From the NCBI GenBank assembly GCA_016842085.1, contig JAEVEX010000074.1, positions 62,001 to 126,000 of the forward strand: 64,000 nt of DNA. Reading direction: 5' to 3'. Shown piece after piece: positions 42,972 to 50,683 of this stretch (position 1 is the first letter of the stretch; each line of letters starts with the position of its first letter). This DNA comes from Candidatus Thermoflexus tengchongensis. Its GTDB lineage: Bacteria > Chloroflexota > Anaerolineae > Thermoflexales > Thermoflexaceae. The notes beneath the pieces were generated by a model, which saw only the letters and a list, made by a program, of their open reading frames with translations, did not search any database and was not told the origin of the DNA. The position numbers were made by a program, and so were the translations under genes.

Positions 42972-44156
42972 ATGGATTTGTTTCCCGCTGTTCTGATCGG
43001 GGGGCCGCCCAATTCGGGTAAGTCAGTGCTAATCTATAGTTTATCACAGGCGCTGCGGAAGCGGGGAGTGGACCATTATGTGCTGCGGGCAGCGCCCGAT
43101 GGTGAGGGGGACTGGTTTCTGGAGGGGAAGCCAGGGCGGGTCCGCCTGCTCCGGGTGAAAGGCGCCTTCGATGCCCGCTGGGTGGATCGGATCGTTCGGG
43201 ATATCCAGCATCGGCACCTGCCGTTGCTGGTGGATGCGGGCGGGCTGCCCACCCCGGAGCAGGAACGGATTCTGAGCGTGGCGACCCACGCCATCCTGCT
43301 CACCCGGGATCCGGCCCTCCGCCCGGAGTGGCGGCGTCGCTTCCGTCGCTATGGTCTGAACCTCCTCGCCGACCTGGATTCCCGCCTGGACGGGCCTTCC
43401 CGGGTGATCCAGCGGACCCCGGTGCTCCGGGGGGTGATCACCGGATTGATCCGGGGCCGTATAGCGGAGGGACCCGTGTTTGAGGCCCTGGTGGATCGGA
43501 TCGCGGCCCTTTTCCGGTATGATCCGGAGGAGCTGCGGCGCTATCATCTGGATATGGCCCCCGCGGTGGATCTGGTGATCGAATTGAACCGGCTGGCCCG
43601 TATGCTGAATGTCTGGATGGAAGGCGAGGCGCCCCGCTGGGCCCCGGAGGATCTCCCCCGCGCCCTGGAGGCTCTCCCCGCCGGCAAGCCCCTCGCCCTT
43701 TACGATCGAGCCCCCGCCTGGGTGTATGCTGCCCTGGCCGTCCACGCGCTGCCTTCCCCGATTTTTCAATTCGATGTGCGGCTGGGATGGGTGGAGCCTC
43801 CCCAGCTGCGCGCAGGAGCGGAGCGTCCCAGCGCCCCTGCATCCGCGCTGGACTTCCTCGTGGAAAGCTCGGGCGACCGCTGGCGGCTTCGGGTGACGAT
43901 GGCGCATTCCTATCTGGAGCGGGAAGAGGTGGATGGCCTCCTGACACCGGCGATCCCGACGGATGCCTTCCTGGTCATCGATGGGAAGTTGCCTCTCTGG
44001 CTGTGGACCGCGCTGGCGAGGGCCTACGCAGGGGTCCGGGCCCTGGCGGTCTTCGAACCGCGGACCTCCGAGGCGATTGTCGTGGCGTCCCGGGATCCGG
44101 CCTGTCCGGTCGGAACCCGATGGCCGGTGGAGTCCGCTGGAGCCCAGCGGGCGTGA
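42972..44156 (+). CDS. csx3: P-loop domain fused to Csx3 ring nuclease (Crn3-AAA type)
   Basis: This 394-residue protein begins with a Walker A motif, GGPPNSGKS at 10-18. A P-loop NTPase/kinase-like domain of about 190 residues follows, with DxxG-like VDAGG in LPLLVDAGG. The C-terminal part (about 310-385) is a Csx3 domain: GKLPLWLWTALARAYAGVRA, then LAVFEPRTSEAIVVASRD. Csx3 (Crn3) cleaves cA4 cooperatively, and fusions of Csx3 with an AAA/P-loop domain are known in other phyla, notably cyanobacteria. It would shut down or tune the type III signal. The start follows GGAGGAAACG. The gene is divergent from the CARF-LuxR regulator, which suggests joint control. Confidence 0.85.
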   Translation: MDLFPAVLIGGPPNSGKSVLIYSLSQALRKRGVDHYVLRAAPDGEGDWFLEGKPGRVRLLRVKGAFDARWVDRIVRDIQHRHLPLLVDAGGLPTPEQERILSVATHAILLTRDPALRPEWRRRFRRYGLNLLADLDSRLDGPSRVIQRTPVLRGVITGLIRGRIAEGPVFEALVDRIAALFRYDPEELRRYHLDMAPAVDLVIELNRLARMLNVWMEGEAPRWAPEDLPRALEALPAGKPLALYDRAPAWVYAALAVHALPSPIFQFDVRLGWVEPPQLRAGAERPSAPASALDFLVESSGDRWRLRVTMAHSYLEREEVDGLLTPAIPTDAFLVIDGKLPLWLWTALARAYAGVRALAVFEPRTSEAIVVASRDPACPVGTRWPVESAGAQRA

Positions 44157-44173
44157 AGTGGTGAGGGTCCCGG

Positions 44174-45493
44174 CTACGTCCCGCACCGGGGGCAGCGGGT
44201 CTCCCCGGGGTCCAGCTCCGCCCCGCATGTTTCACATACATACGTGAAGACGGCCCCGCACACCGGACATGTGGAGGCGTCCTCCGCGACGGCCGAGCCG
44301 CATTCCGGGCACAGGGCCTGCCCGCACGCGGGACATGCGTCCGCTTCCTCTGGAAGCTCGGCACCGCATGCGGGGCAGCGTCCGGAGAGATCCAGATCGC
44401 AATGGGGGCAGCGAAGGGCCTCTTCGACGACCGGGGTTCCGCATCGGGGGCATGCGAACCCGAGATCCGCTCCGCAGGATGGGCAGGCGGAAGCGCCATA
44501 GGGGACCACCCCATGGCACTCGGGGCAGGTCCAGCCGGTTTCGGCGCCGCATCGGGGGCATACGGTTTCCTCCGGCCAGAGCCGGGCGCGGCACTGAGGG
44601 CAGAGGCGCTGGCCACAGCTCGGGCACGGCCCTTCTGCCGGGCGAAAGATGGTTCCACAATTCGGGCATGCCGCCAGAGCGGCCAGCCGCGCTCCCGAAG
44701 GCACGGGGGAAGAGCGGGAATGGAGTTCGCCGGGAGCAGACCTCTGGAGAGGCACCCCACATGCCGGGCAGCGCTCGGACGCGCCGAAGAGGGGCTCGCC
44801 GCATGAAGGGCAGCGCCGCGGGAAAACCCGGTTGCAGCCCGGACATTCCGATGCCGTGCTGAGCAGAACGGTCCCGCAATCCGGGCAGGTGAAGGCCAGG
44901 GGGAATCCACACCCGCGGCATCGGGTCCCGGCGGTGAGGGGTTCCTCCGGCCCGGGCTCTCCGCACACCGGGCACCAGATCGCCCCGCACGCCGGGCACA
45001 GGCCTATTTCCTTTTCAACGGGCTCCCCGCACCGCGGGCAGACGGCTTCTCGAACGGATGCGCCACACGAGGGGCAGCGGGCGGCGTCTTCCGGAAGAGC
45101 AGCCCCGCAGCGTTCGCAAACCTCCCCCAGGGGCAATCCACAGGCCGGGCACGCGGCCGCATCCGCCGGGACCCATGCGCCGCAATCCGGGCATGGCTCC
45201 GCACCGCAATTCGGGCACGGCTCATCGGGGGGCACCATCGCCCCGCACTGCCCGCAGGGGCGAGGTCGAAGGGGAGCCCCACAGGCCGGGCAGATCTCCG
45301 CCTCCGGTGGAACCGGGGCGTCGCAGTGGCTGCAGAACCACGCCCACAGGGCCCCACATCCCGGGCATCGGGTGGCGGTCTCGGGCATCCGGGATCGGCA
45401 GGCGGGGCAGAAGGTGGCCCCGCAATGAGGGCAGACCCCTTCCTCCACCGGGATCTCCCGACCACAGGCCGGGCATGGGCCTATCCCGGTCAT
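44174..45493 (-). CDS. Zinc-ribbon concatemer protein (34 CxxC knuckles)
   Basis: The ATG at 45493, 10 bases after GGAGGT, gives 439 residues. An ATG at 45535 is possible but lacks a ribosome binding site. Almost the whole protein is a string of CPxCG knuckles: I count 34 CxxC pairs, enough for 17 zinc ribbons. They are broken only by a Ser/Pro-rich stretch of about 25 residues in the middle. Proteins with double zinc ribbons (DZANK type) usually carry one to three units, so this is extreme. No enzymatic domain, signal peptide or membrane segment is seen. It may be a zinc store, or a scaffold that binds nucleic acid or protein. It is convergent with the Csx3 fusion gene. Confidence 0.8.
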   Translation of the reverse strand: MTGIGPCPACGREIPVEEGVCPHCGATFCPACRSRMPETATRCPGCGALWAWFCSHCDAPVPPEAEICPACGAPLRPRPCGQCGAMVPPDEPCPNCGAEPCPDCGAWVPADAAACPACGLPLGEVCERCGAALPEDAARCPSCGASVREAVCPRCGEPVEKEIGLCPACGAIWCPVCGEPGPEEPLTAGTRCRGCGFPLAFTCPDCGTVLLSTASECPGCNRVFPRRCPSCGEPLFGASERCPACGVPLQRSAPGELHSRSSPVPSGARLAALAACPNCGTIFRPAEGPCPSCGQRLCPQCRARLWPEETVCPRCGAETGWTCPECHGVVPYGASACPSCGADLGFACPRCGTPVVEEALRCPHCDLDLSGRCPACGAELPEEADACPACGQALCPECGSAVAEDASTCPVCGAVFTYVCETCGAELDPGETRCPRCGT

Positions 45494-45576
45494 GGCACAG
45501 GTGACCTCCGCATATGGATCCATCCCGGCATCCACATTTCACAGTCTGGCCCGTGTTCCGCCCGCGAACTCATCGC

Positions 45577-46524
45577 TCAGCTCCCGGTCCGTTGGGTCGT
45601 GGATTCCGAGCGCTTCCGCCAGTAGCGCATATATCCGGCCACCACGCTCTCATAACTGGCGGCCACATCGTAAAACTCCGGATCCGCCCCCGCTGCCCGC
45701 AGTTCCTCATCGGCACGCGCCCGGAGGCGTTTTACAATTTCCGCCTCCTCCACGTTCTCTTCCATCATCTCCCGGATCCGATGTCCCCACTCCCACAGGC
45801 GGCGTTCCAGATCCTCCCAGTGCCATTCGATGTCCTCACGGTGGACATCGAAATGGGTCAGACACAGGCCGCTGGCCTTCAGGGCCCGCAGCCGGGCGAT
45901 GCTACCGGACCATGCCTCCAGATCCAGCTCGGGGGGCGGAGTCGGCGGGCGGACGTAACGGATCCCGGGCAGGCGGACGCCGGCGATGTCGCCGGTGAAG
46001 AGAAGCCCCGTGGTTTCATCCAGGAAGGCGTGGTGATGTCGGGCGTGGCCCGGGGTATCGAAGGCCACCAGCGTATGGCCAGCGACCGGAAGGCGTTCCC
46101 CGTCGGAGACCACCACCAGGCGATCGGCCGGGACCGGGATCACGTCCCCCCACAGGGGTTTCAGCAGATCCCCATAGATCCGGGCGGCGCTGGCAAGCAA
46201 CCGGGAAGGATCAACCAGATGAGGCGCGCCCACCGGATGCACGTATACCCGAGCCCACGGGAGGCGCTGGATCAGGGCGCCGGAGGCCCCCGCGTGATCC
46301 AGATGAATGTGCGTGACAATCAGATGGCGGAGGGCTTCCAGGGGCACTCCGGCGGCCTGCACCCCTTCCAGGAGCTTCTCCATCGTGGAAGTCGGTCCGG
46401 TTTCCACCAGAGCCGCTTCCCGGCCATCATAGAGCAGATACGCCGCGATGACCTGCGGGCGGCCCTGGAATTGAAGATCGATGCGGATGACGCCGTCTGC
46501 GATGGATTGCAGAAGCGGAGGCAT
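45577..46524 (-). CDS. MBL-fold metallo-hydrolase
   Basis: The ATG at 46524 follows AGGAGGAGCC and gives 315 residues of metallo-beta-lactamase fold. The metal motif THIHLDHAG sits near 73-81, a further His in TPGHARHHH near 144-152, and Asp in LLFTGDIAG near 160-168. Members of this group hydrolyse thioesters, lactones or phosphodiesters (glyoxalase II-like). The C-terminal 90 residues are helical and end in a basic tail. Upstream, a minus-strand -10 box lies at 46584-46589. It is divergent from the gene at 46714. Confidence 0.88.
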   Translation of the reverse strand: MPPLLQSIADGVIRIDLQFQGRPQVIAAYLLYDGREAALVETGPTSTMEKLLEGVQAAGVPLEALRHLIVTHIHLDHAGASGALIQRLPWARVYVHPVGAPHLVDPSRLLASAARIYGDLLKPLWGDVIPVPADRLVVVSDGERLPVAGHTLVAFDTPGHARHHHAFLDETTGLLFTGDIAGVRLPGIRYVRPPTPPPELDLEAWSGSIARLRALKASGLCLTHFDVHREDIEWHWEDLERRLWEWGHRIREMMEENVEEAEIVKRLRARADEELRAAGADPEFYDVAASYESVVAGYMRYWRKRSESTTQRTGS

Positions 46525-46583
46525 GATGGCTCCTCCTGAAGGATCTTCTCGCCTCTGTGGAAACGGCAGCCGGGCAATCCTCA

Positions 46584-46634
46584 ATTATACGACCTCGTGC
46601 GTGGGTTGCTGCTGCCCTCTGGACTGGATATAAT
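46584..46634. promoter_or_regulatory. Divergent promoters for the MBL gene and the 46714 operon
   Basis: On the plus strand TTGCTG (46606-46611), 17 bases and a perfect TATAAT (46629-46634) form a strong promoter for the operon starting at 46714. On the minus strand TATAAT is also present (46584-46589 as ATTATA on the plus strand), 60 bases upstream of the MBL start, without a clear -35 box. Confidence 0.75.
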
Positions 46635-46713
46635 CTTGTATGGTTTTCAGGGTCCTTTGAACCCCAGGAAGCTCACCGCTTTCCTGTTGACCTCACGGCG
46701 GGTGGGTAAAGAG

Positions 46714-48294
46714 ATGGATGGGACGAAGGTGTGGCCCGGGACAATCGATTGGGAGCAGCTGGAAGTTACGGAGGCGGATCTGGAGGCGTTATTGAATCGG
46801 TTCCTGGAGGATCCTCTTCCCCGCACCGCGGACGAGCTCGCCCGCTTTCTGATCCAGCGATATCTTCGAGAGCTGGAAGAGCAGCGGCGTGCCCTTCTGG
46901 CCGGCGCTCGCCCGTTCCGCCCGAAGGACCGCTACCAGGTAGGGGATCGCCTCTTCTTCCCCCACCTGAATTTCGCGATCGGGACCGTGGTGGGAATTCG
47001 GGATGGACGTAACCCGGAGATCGGCCCTTTTAAAGTCATCCAGGTTCGATTCGAAGATGACGGAACCCTGCGGGAGTTCGCGGCGGAATATCCTCTCCCT
47101 CACCGTCTCAACGAGCTGGATGGCCTGCGCGGCCCGGATGAGAAGGGCCTCCATCTGGACGAGGTCTGGGCGACATGGGGTCCCCGGATCCGGGATCAGC
47201 TCCTCGCCCGACTGGAATCCAGCCCGGACTTCGTGCGGGTGGGGGATCACTGGTTCCCGAAGGCGTTGCTGGTGGAACTCCATGAAGGGCACCTGAATCT
47301 GGTGGAGGCGGTCCTCGATGTGCATGGAGGCGGCCCGTTGCCGCCGGAAGCGCTCCTTCCTCATCTGGAGTTGCCAGCGGATGTTCCCCCGCCGTTGCAG
47401 ATCTTCTCTCTGAACGCCGCCCTCTACCGGGATGCCCGCTTCGATGAAGTCGGCCCGGCCGGCCAGTTCCTCTGGTTTCTGCGCCGGATGGAACCCCCGG
47501 AGGTCCTGGAGACCCCACCCCGGCTTCAGGGGCGAGCTTACACGGGGACCCGGGAGGGGCTGGATGAGGCCCTGCTTCGGATTGCGGCGGAGATCGATGA
47601 TGAGCTCAGCATACCTGAGGAGATCCGCCCCGGGATCGGAGAGGCCGATGAGGTGGTGTGGATCGCCACGTATCCGCATCTGGCCAGCGGGACAGCGCCG
47701 CTGACCCGGCGCACGGCCCGGGTGTTCCCCCTGGGTCGGACCCATCGGATTCGCTTCGAATTTGAGGATCCGGCGAGTGGCCGGCGCTGGCCCGGATGGG
47801 TGGTGCGGGAACGCAAGTATGTCTTCGGATTGAAGGAGTGGTATCAGGCCCATCAGGTCCAGCCAGGCTGCCTGGTGGTCTTTCAACGAACCCGTGAGCC
47901 CGGTGTGATCCGGGTCCAGCTCCAGGGCCGCAGCCGGCGCGATTGGGTGCGGGTGGCGCGGGTGGAAGAGGGTCGCCTCCATTTTGATATGCTCCGTCGT
48001 CAGATCCCGGGCGAGTTTGACGACCAGGGCATGATCTATGTGGATGATCCGGCGGCGCTGGAGGAGCTGTGGCCGCGCTGGCGGAGCCGCCCGGCGCGGG
48101 CTCTGGCTCAGCAGCTCTTCCCCGCGCTGGCCAGCCTGACACCCCAGGGCACGGTGCACGCCCGGACGCTTTACCAGGCGGTGAATCTCCTCATCCGGAT
48201 ACCGCCGGAGTCGCTGTTCGAAGAGGTGATGGGCATGCCCGGGTGCGTTTACCTGGGCGATGGTTACTGGCGGTGGCTGGAGGAGGGCGCATGA
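46714..48294 (+). CDS. Unknown 526-residue protein with KOW-like segment
   Basis: I do not recognise a named family. The promoter TATAAT at 46629-46634 excludes the in-frame start at 46597, so the ATG at 46714 is chosen. Near residues 75-120 a beta-rich segment, YQVGDRLFFPHLNFAIGTVVG, followed by FKVIQVRFEDDG, resembles an SH3/KOW- or CarD-like barrel. Another barrel-like part lies near 345-375 (VFPLGRTHRIRFEFEDP). The rest is helical. There is no signal peptide or membrane span. It overlaps the next gene by ATGA and heads a three-gene operon with a MoaD/ThiS-like protein. It could act with nucleic acid, but that is a guess. Confidence 0.75.
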   Translation: MDGTKVWPGTIDWEQLEVTEADLEALLNRFLEDPLPRTADELARFLIQRYLRELEEQRRALLAGARPFRPKDRYQVGDRLFFPHLNFAIGTVVGIRDGRNPEIGPFKVIQVRFEDDGTLREFAAEYPLPHRLNELDGLRGPDEKGLHLDEVWATWGPRIRDQLLARLESSPDFVRVGDHWFPKALLVELHEGHLNLVEAVLDVHGGGPLPPEALLPHLELPADVPPPLQIFSLNAALYRDARFDEVGPAGQFLWFLRRMEPPEVLETPPRLQGRAYTGTREGLDEALLRIAAEIDDELSIPEEIRPGIGEADEVVWIATYPHLASGTAPLTRRTARVFPLGRTHRIRFEFEDPASGRRWPGWVVRERKYVFGLKEWYQAHQVQPGCLVVFQRTREPGVIRVQLQGRSRRDWVRVARVEEGRLHFDMLRRQIPGEFDDQGMIYVDDPAALEELWPRWRSRPARALAQQLFPALASLTPQGTVHARTLYQAVNLLIRIPPESLFEEVMGMPGCVYLGDGYWRWLEEGA

Positions 48295-48755
48295 GCGACC
48301 GCCCGCGCGTTATGATGCAACGGCTGATCAAGCCGACGCTGGATACCCCCTTCCACATTGATCTGGACTGGTGGAAGCGGGAAGGGCAGGATTTCCGCGC
48401 CTATCTGATGAGCCACCTGTGTCCGGAGCACCGGGATCAGTTCCTGGCGAATCCCGAGGCGGCGGAGATCGACTGGGTGGATCCGGAGACCGCGGAGGTC
48501 CGGCGGGTGGACGGTCTGTGGCATATCCTGCTGCAGCACTGCAGCCGTCAACCGGATTTCCTGACCCCTCAGACACCTCTCACCGACGCGGTGTTCCGGC
48601 TGTTGCTGATCAACGGCAATCAGCCCCTGACGCCAAAGCAGATGTCCCAGGCCCTTCAGGCTCGCACCGGCCGATGGGAGGATCCCCGCAAGATCCTGCA
48701 GACCATCGGCGGGCGCGTGGTGCATCGCGGGATCCGGCCGATCCTGGAGGGATGA
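48291..48755 (+). CDS. Unknown 154-residue protein with wHTH-like C-terminus
   Basis: The ATG overlaps the stop codon of the previous gene (ATGA), which sets the start. The N-terminal half contains HIDLDWWKREGQDFRAYLM and AAEIDWVDPETAEVRRV. The C-terminal half, DAVFRLLLINGNQPLTPKQM then SQALQARTGRWEDPRKILQ, has the look of a winged helix-turn-helix. Function unknown. It is co-translated with the genes on both sides, so it probably works with them. Confidence 0.75.
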   Translation: MSDRPRVMMQRLIKPTLDTPFHIDLDWWKREGQDFRAYLMSHLCPEHRDQFLANPEAAEIDWVDPETAEVRRVDGLWHILLQHCSRQPDFLTPQTPLTDAVFRLLLINGNQPLTPKQMSQALQARTGRWEDPRKILQTIGGRVVHRGIRPILEG

Positions 48756-48758
48756 GCG

Positions 48759-49007
48759 ATGCAGGTCACCGTGAAACTGCATGCGATCCTCCGTCGCTAT
48801 CGCCCTGCCGGGGTGCAGGATGAGGGCATTCCGGTGGAGATCCCGGAGAACGGCACCCCCCGGGATGTCGCACATACCCTGGGGATTCCTCTTGAGCTGA
48901 TCCATGCGGTTTTCGTCAATGAAACTCAGGCCACCCTGGATACGTCCCTGAGACCCGGGGATCTGGTCCGGCTGTTCCCACCCGTCGTGGGTGGAAACGA
49001 GGGTTGA
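48759..49007 (+). CDS. MoaD/ThiS-like ubiquitin-fold protein
   Basis: This 82-residue protein has the beta-grasp pattern of ThiS/MoaD: VTVKLHAILRRYRP at the N-terminus, a helix around PRDVAHTLGIP, HAVFVNETQA in the middle and LRPGDLVRLFPPVVGG near the end. Sulfur carriers of this family end in Gly-Gly. Here three residues (Asn-Glu-Gly) follow, so the tail would need trimming to become a thiocarboxylate, or the protein has another role. It starts 3 bases after the previous gene, so it is part of that operon. No MoaE or ThiF homologue is nearby. Confidence 0.8.
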   Translation: MQVTVKLHAILRRYRPAGVQDEGIPVEIPENGTPRDVAHTLGIPLELIHAVFVNETQATLDTSLRPGDLVRLFPPVVGGNEG

Positions 49008-49245
49008 GATCGGGTGCTCCCTCGTCCTCCACCAGGGTGTTTCGTCCCTCCTGACCCTCCGCGCCTCTAACACGAGGACTCCCTTTACAGCTGGTGCTTT
49101 GTCCACCGGGGAGCCGGCGACAGGCTGTCGGATCTTGGAAGGAGCGAAGGGCCCCAAGTCGTCTTTCCCCTTTCCCTTATGAACAGCTGCATAAGCTTAC
49201 AATGGATAGAGGGCAAGCTCTGAGATCTGGGGAGGACGACGCGCC

Positions 49246-49791
49246 ATGGCCGAACCCATCCGGCTCTTCATCACCAGCAGCCCGGAGCTGGAGGCGGAGC
49301 GTGAGATCGTGGGGCAGGTGGTGGCCGGGCTTCCCGTTCGATTGGGATGGGAGATCCGGCATACTCCCCGGCCCGGCGAGGCCCTGGCCCCTGCGCTGGA
49401 GGCCGTGGAGGCGGCGCATCTGTATGTGTTCATCCTGGGCATGGATTATTCGGCCCCTATGGGGCTGGAGTGGACACGAGCGGTTCGGGCGAAGAAGCGG
49501 AGGCTGATCTTCGTGAAAGAGGTGGCCCACAGTCCGGCGGCGGCCCTGTGGCTCAGCGAACATGAGGGAGAGGCGGATCGGATTTCGTTCGACTCTCTGG
49601 CTGCCTTCCGGCTGGTTTTTGAGCGCCAGCTGATCCGGGCACTGCTGGATCTGGCGGAGACGTTACGTCTGCATCTGGATGAGATCGAGGGGCTGACGGC
49701 GCGGATGAAGGCACTGGAGGAGACGGCGCCGGAAGCCCCGACCATCGCCCGCGGGGCGGAGCGCAGCGCCATCATCCTGGGGGAACGTTAG
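49246..49791 (+). CDS. DUF4062/TIR-like domain protein
   Basis: This 181-residue protein opens with IRLFITSSPELEAEREIVG, the first strand and helix typical of DUF4062, a TIR-like fold whose members often start IFVSST..D...ER. A second strand LYVFILGMDYSAPMG and a later RLIFVKEV fit the same Rossmann-like core. The C-terminal 70 residues are a long helix with leucine repeats, probably an oligomerisation part. TIR-like proteins include NAD-consuming defence effectors, but no catalytic Glu can be assigned with confidence. GGGGAGG precedes the start. A possible -10 box TACAAT lies at 49198-49203. The 238 bases between this and the previous gene hold no other gene that I can see. Confidence 0.7.
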   Translation: MAEPIRLFITSSPELEAEREIVGQVVAGLPVRLGWEIRHTPRPGEALAPALEAVEAAHLYVFILGMDYSAPMGLEWTRAVRAKKRRLIFVKEVAHSPAAALWLSEHEGEADRISFDSLAAFRLVFERQLIRALLDLAETLRLHLDEIEGLTARMKALEETAPEAPTIARGAERSAIILGER

Positions 49792-49892
49792 CAAAGGTTT
49801 CTCCCCAGGCGATGCCGCTTGCCTTGCTCCTTCAAATCCCATTCGCAAATCGGGAACGGCACATCGCCAGCTGAAGCACCGGGGCGCTGCGC

Positions 49893-50615
49893 ATGAACCC
49901 TCGATGCTGGATCGGAACATCTGGATGGATGTATCCCCACTGGCGGGGGGGTTTCTATCCCGAGGATCTCCCCCAGAGCCGCTGGTTTTCACATTACGCC
50001 GCGCACTTCGACACCGTGGAGATCAACAACACGTTCTATCGTCTGCCTTCCGAGAGGGCCTTCGACCGCTGGCGGGAACAGGCCCCTCCGGGCTTTCGCT
50101 ACGCGGTGAAGGCCAACCGCTATCTCACCCACATCCGTCGTCTGAAGGATTGTGCGGAACCACTAACGCGGTTCCTGGAGCGGGCCCGGCGTCTGGGAGA
50201 TCGCCTGGGCCCCATCCTTTATCAGCTTCCTCCCGGCTGGGGGGCTGACCCCGATCGCCTAACGGCGTTCGCAGCTCTTCTCCCGGCGGACCTTCTCCAC
50301 GTGTTCGAGTTCCGGGATCCTCGATGGTTTGTGGAGCCGATCCGCGCGATGCTGGAACGCTATCGCCTGTCCTTCTGCCTCTTCGATATGCCAGGCTTCT
50401 CCCCTCCGCTCTGGGTCACCGGGCCGATCGTCTACATCCGTTTCCATGGATCCACCACGCTCTACGCGGGCCGCTATCGTCGGGAGGAACTGGCCCTCTG
50501 GGCGGAACGGATCCGGGGTTTCCTGCAGGCGGGCCATGAGGTTTACGTCTACTTTAACAACGACGCCTTCGGGCATGCGGTGATCAATGCCATGGAGCTG
50601 CGGGAGATGCTGTGA
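49893..50615 (+). CDS. DUF72 (YecE-like) protein
   Basis: This 240-residue protein has the DUF72 signature: WIGTSGWMYPHWRGGFYPEDL at the N-terminus (about 6-26), VEINNTFYRLPS (about 42-53), FRYAVKANRYLTH, and a C-terminal YVYFNNDAFGHAVINA. The fold is a TIM-barrel-like one. The biochemical function of the family is unsettled. The ATG is preceded by GCGCTGCGC without a strong ribosome binding site. It lies 101 bases after the DUF4062-like gene. Confidence 0.93.
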   Translation: MNPRCWIGTSGWMYPHWRGGFYPEDLPQSRWFSHYAAHFDTVEINNTFYRLPSERAFDRWREQAPPGFRYAVKANRYLTHIRRLKDCAEPLTRFLERARRLGDRLGPILYQLPPGWGADPDRLTAFAALLPADLLHVFEFRDPRWFVEPIRAMLERYRLSFCLFDMPGFSPPLWVTGPIVYIRFHGSTTLYAGRYRREELALWAERIRGFLQAGHEVYVYFNNDAFGHAVINAMELREML

Positions 50616-50683
50616 CATGATTTACTGGCATGCGGGGGGCGGGATGGCCCCAAAAGTTGCCAGGGGAAGGCCAGCGGCGCAAC

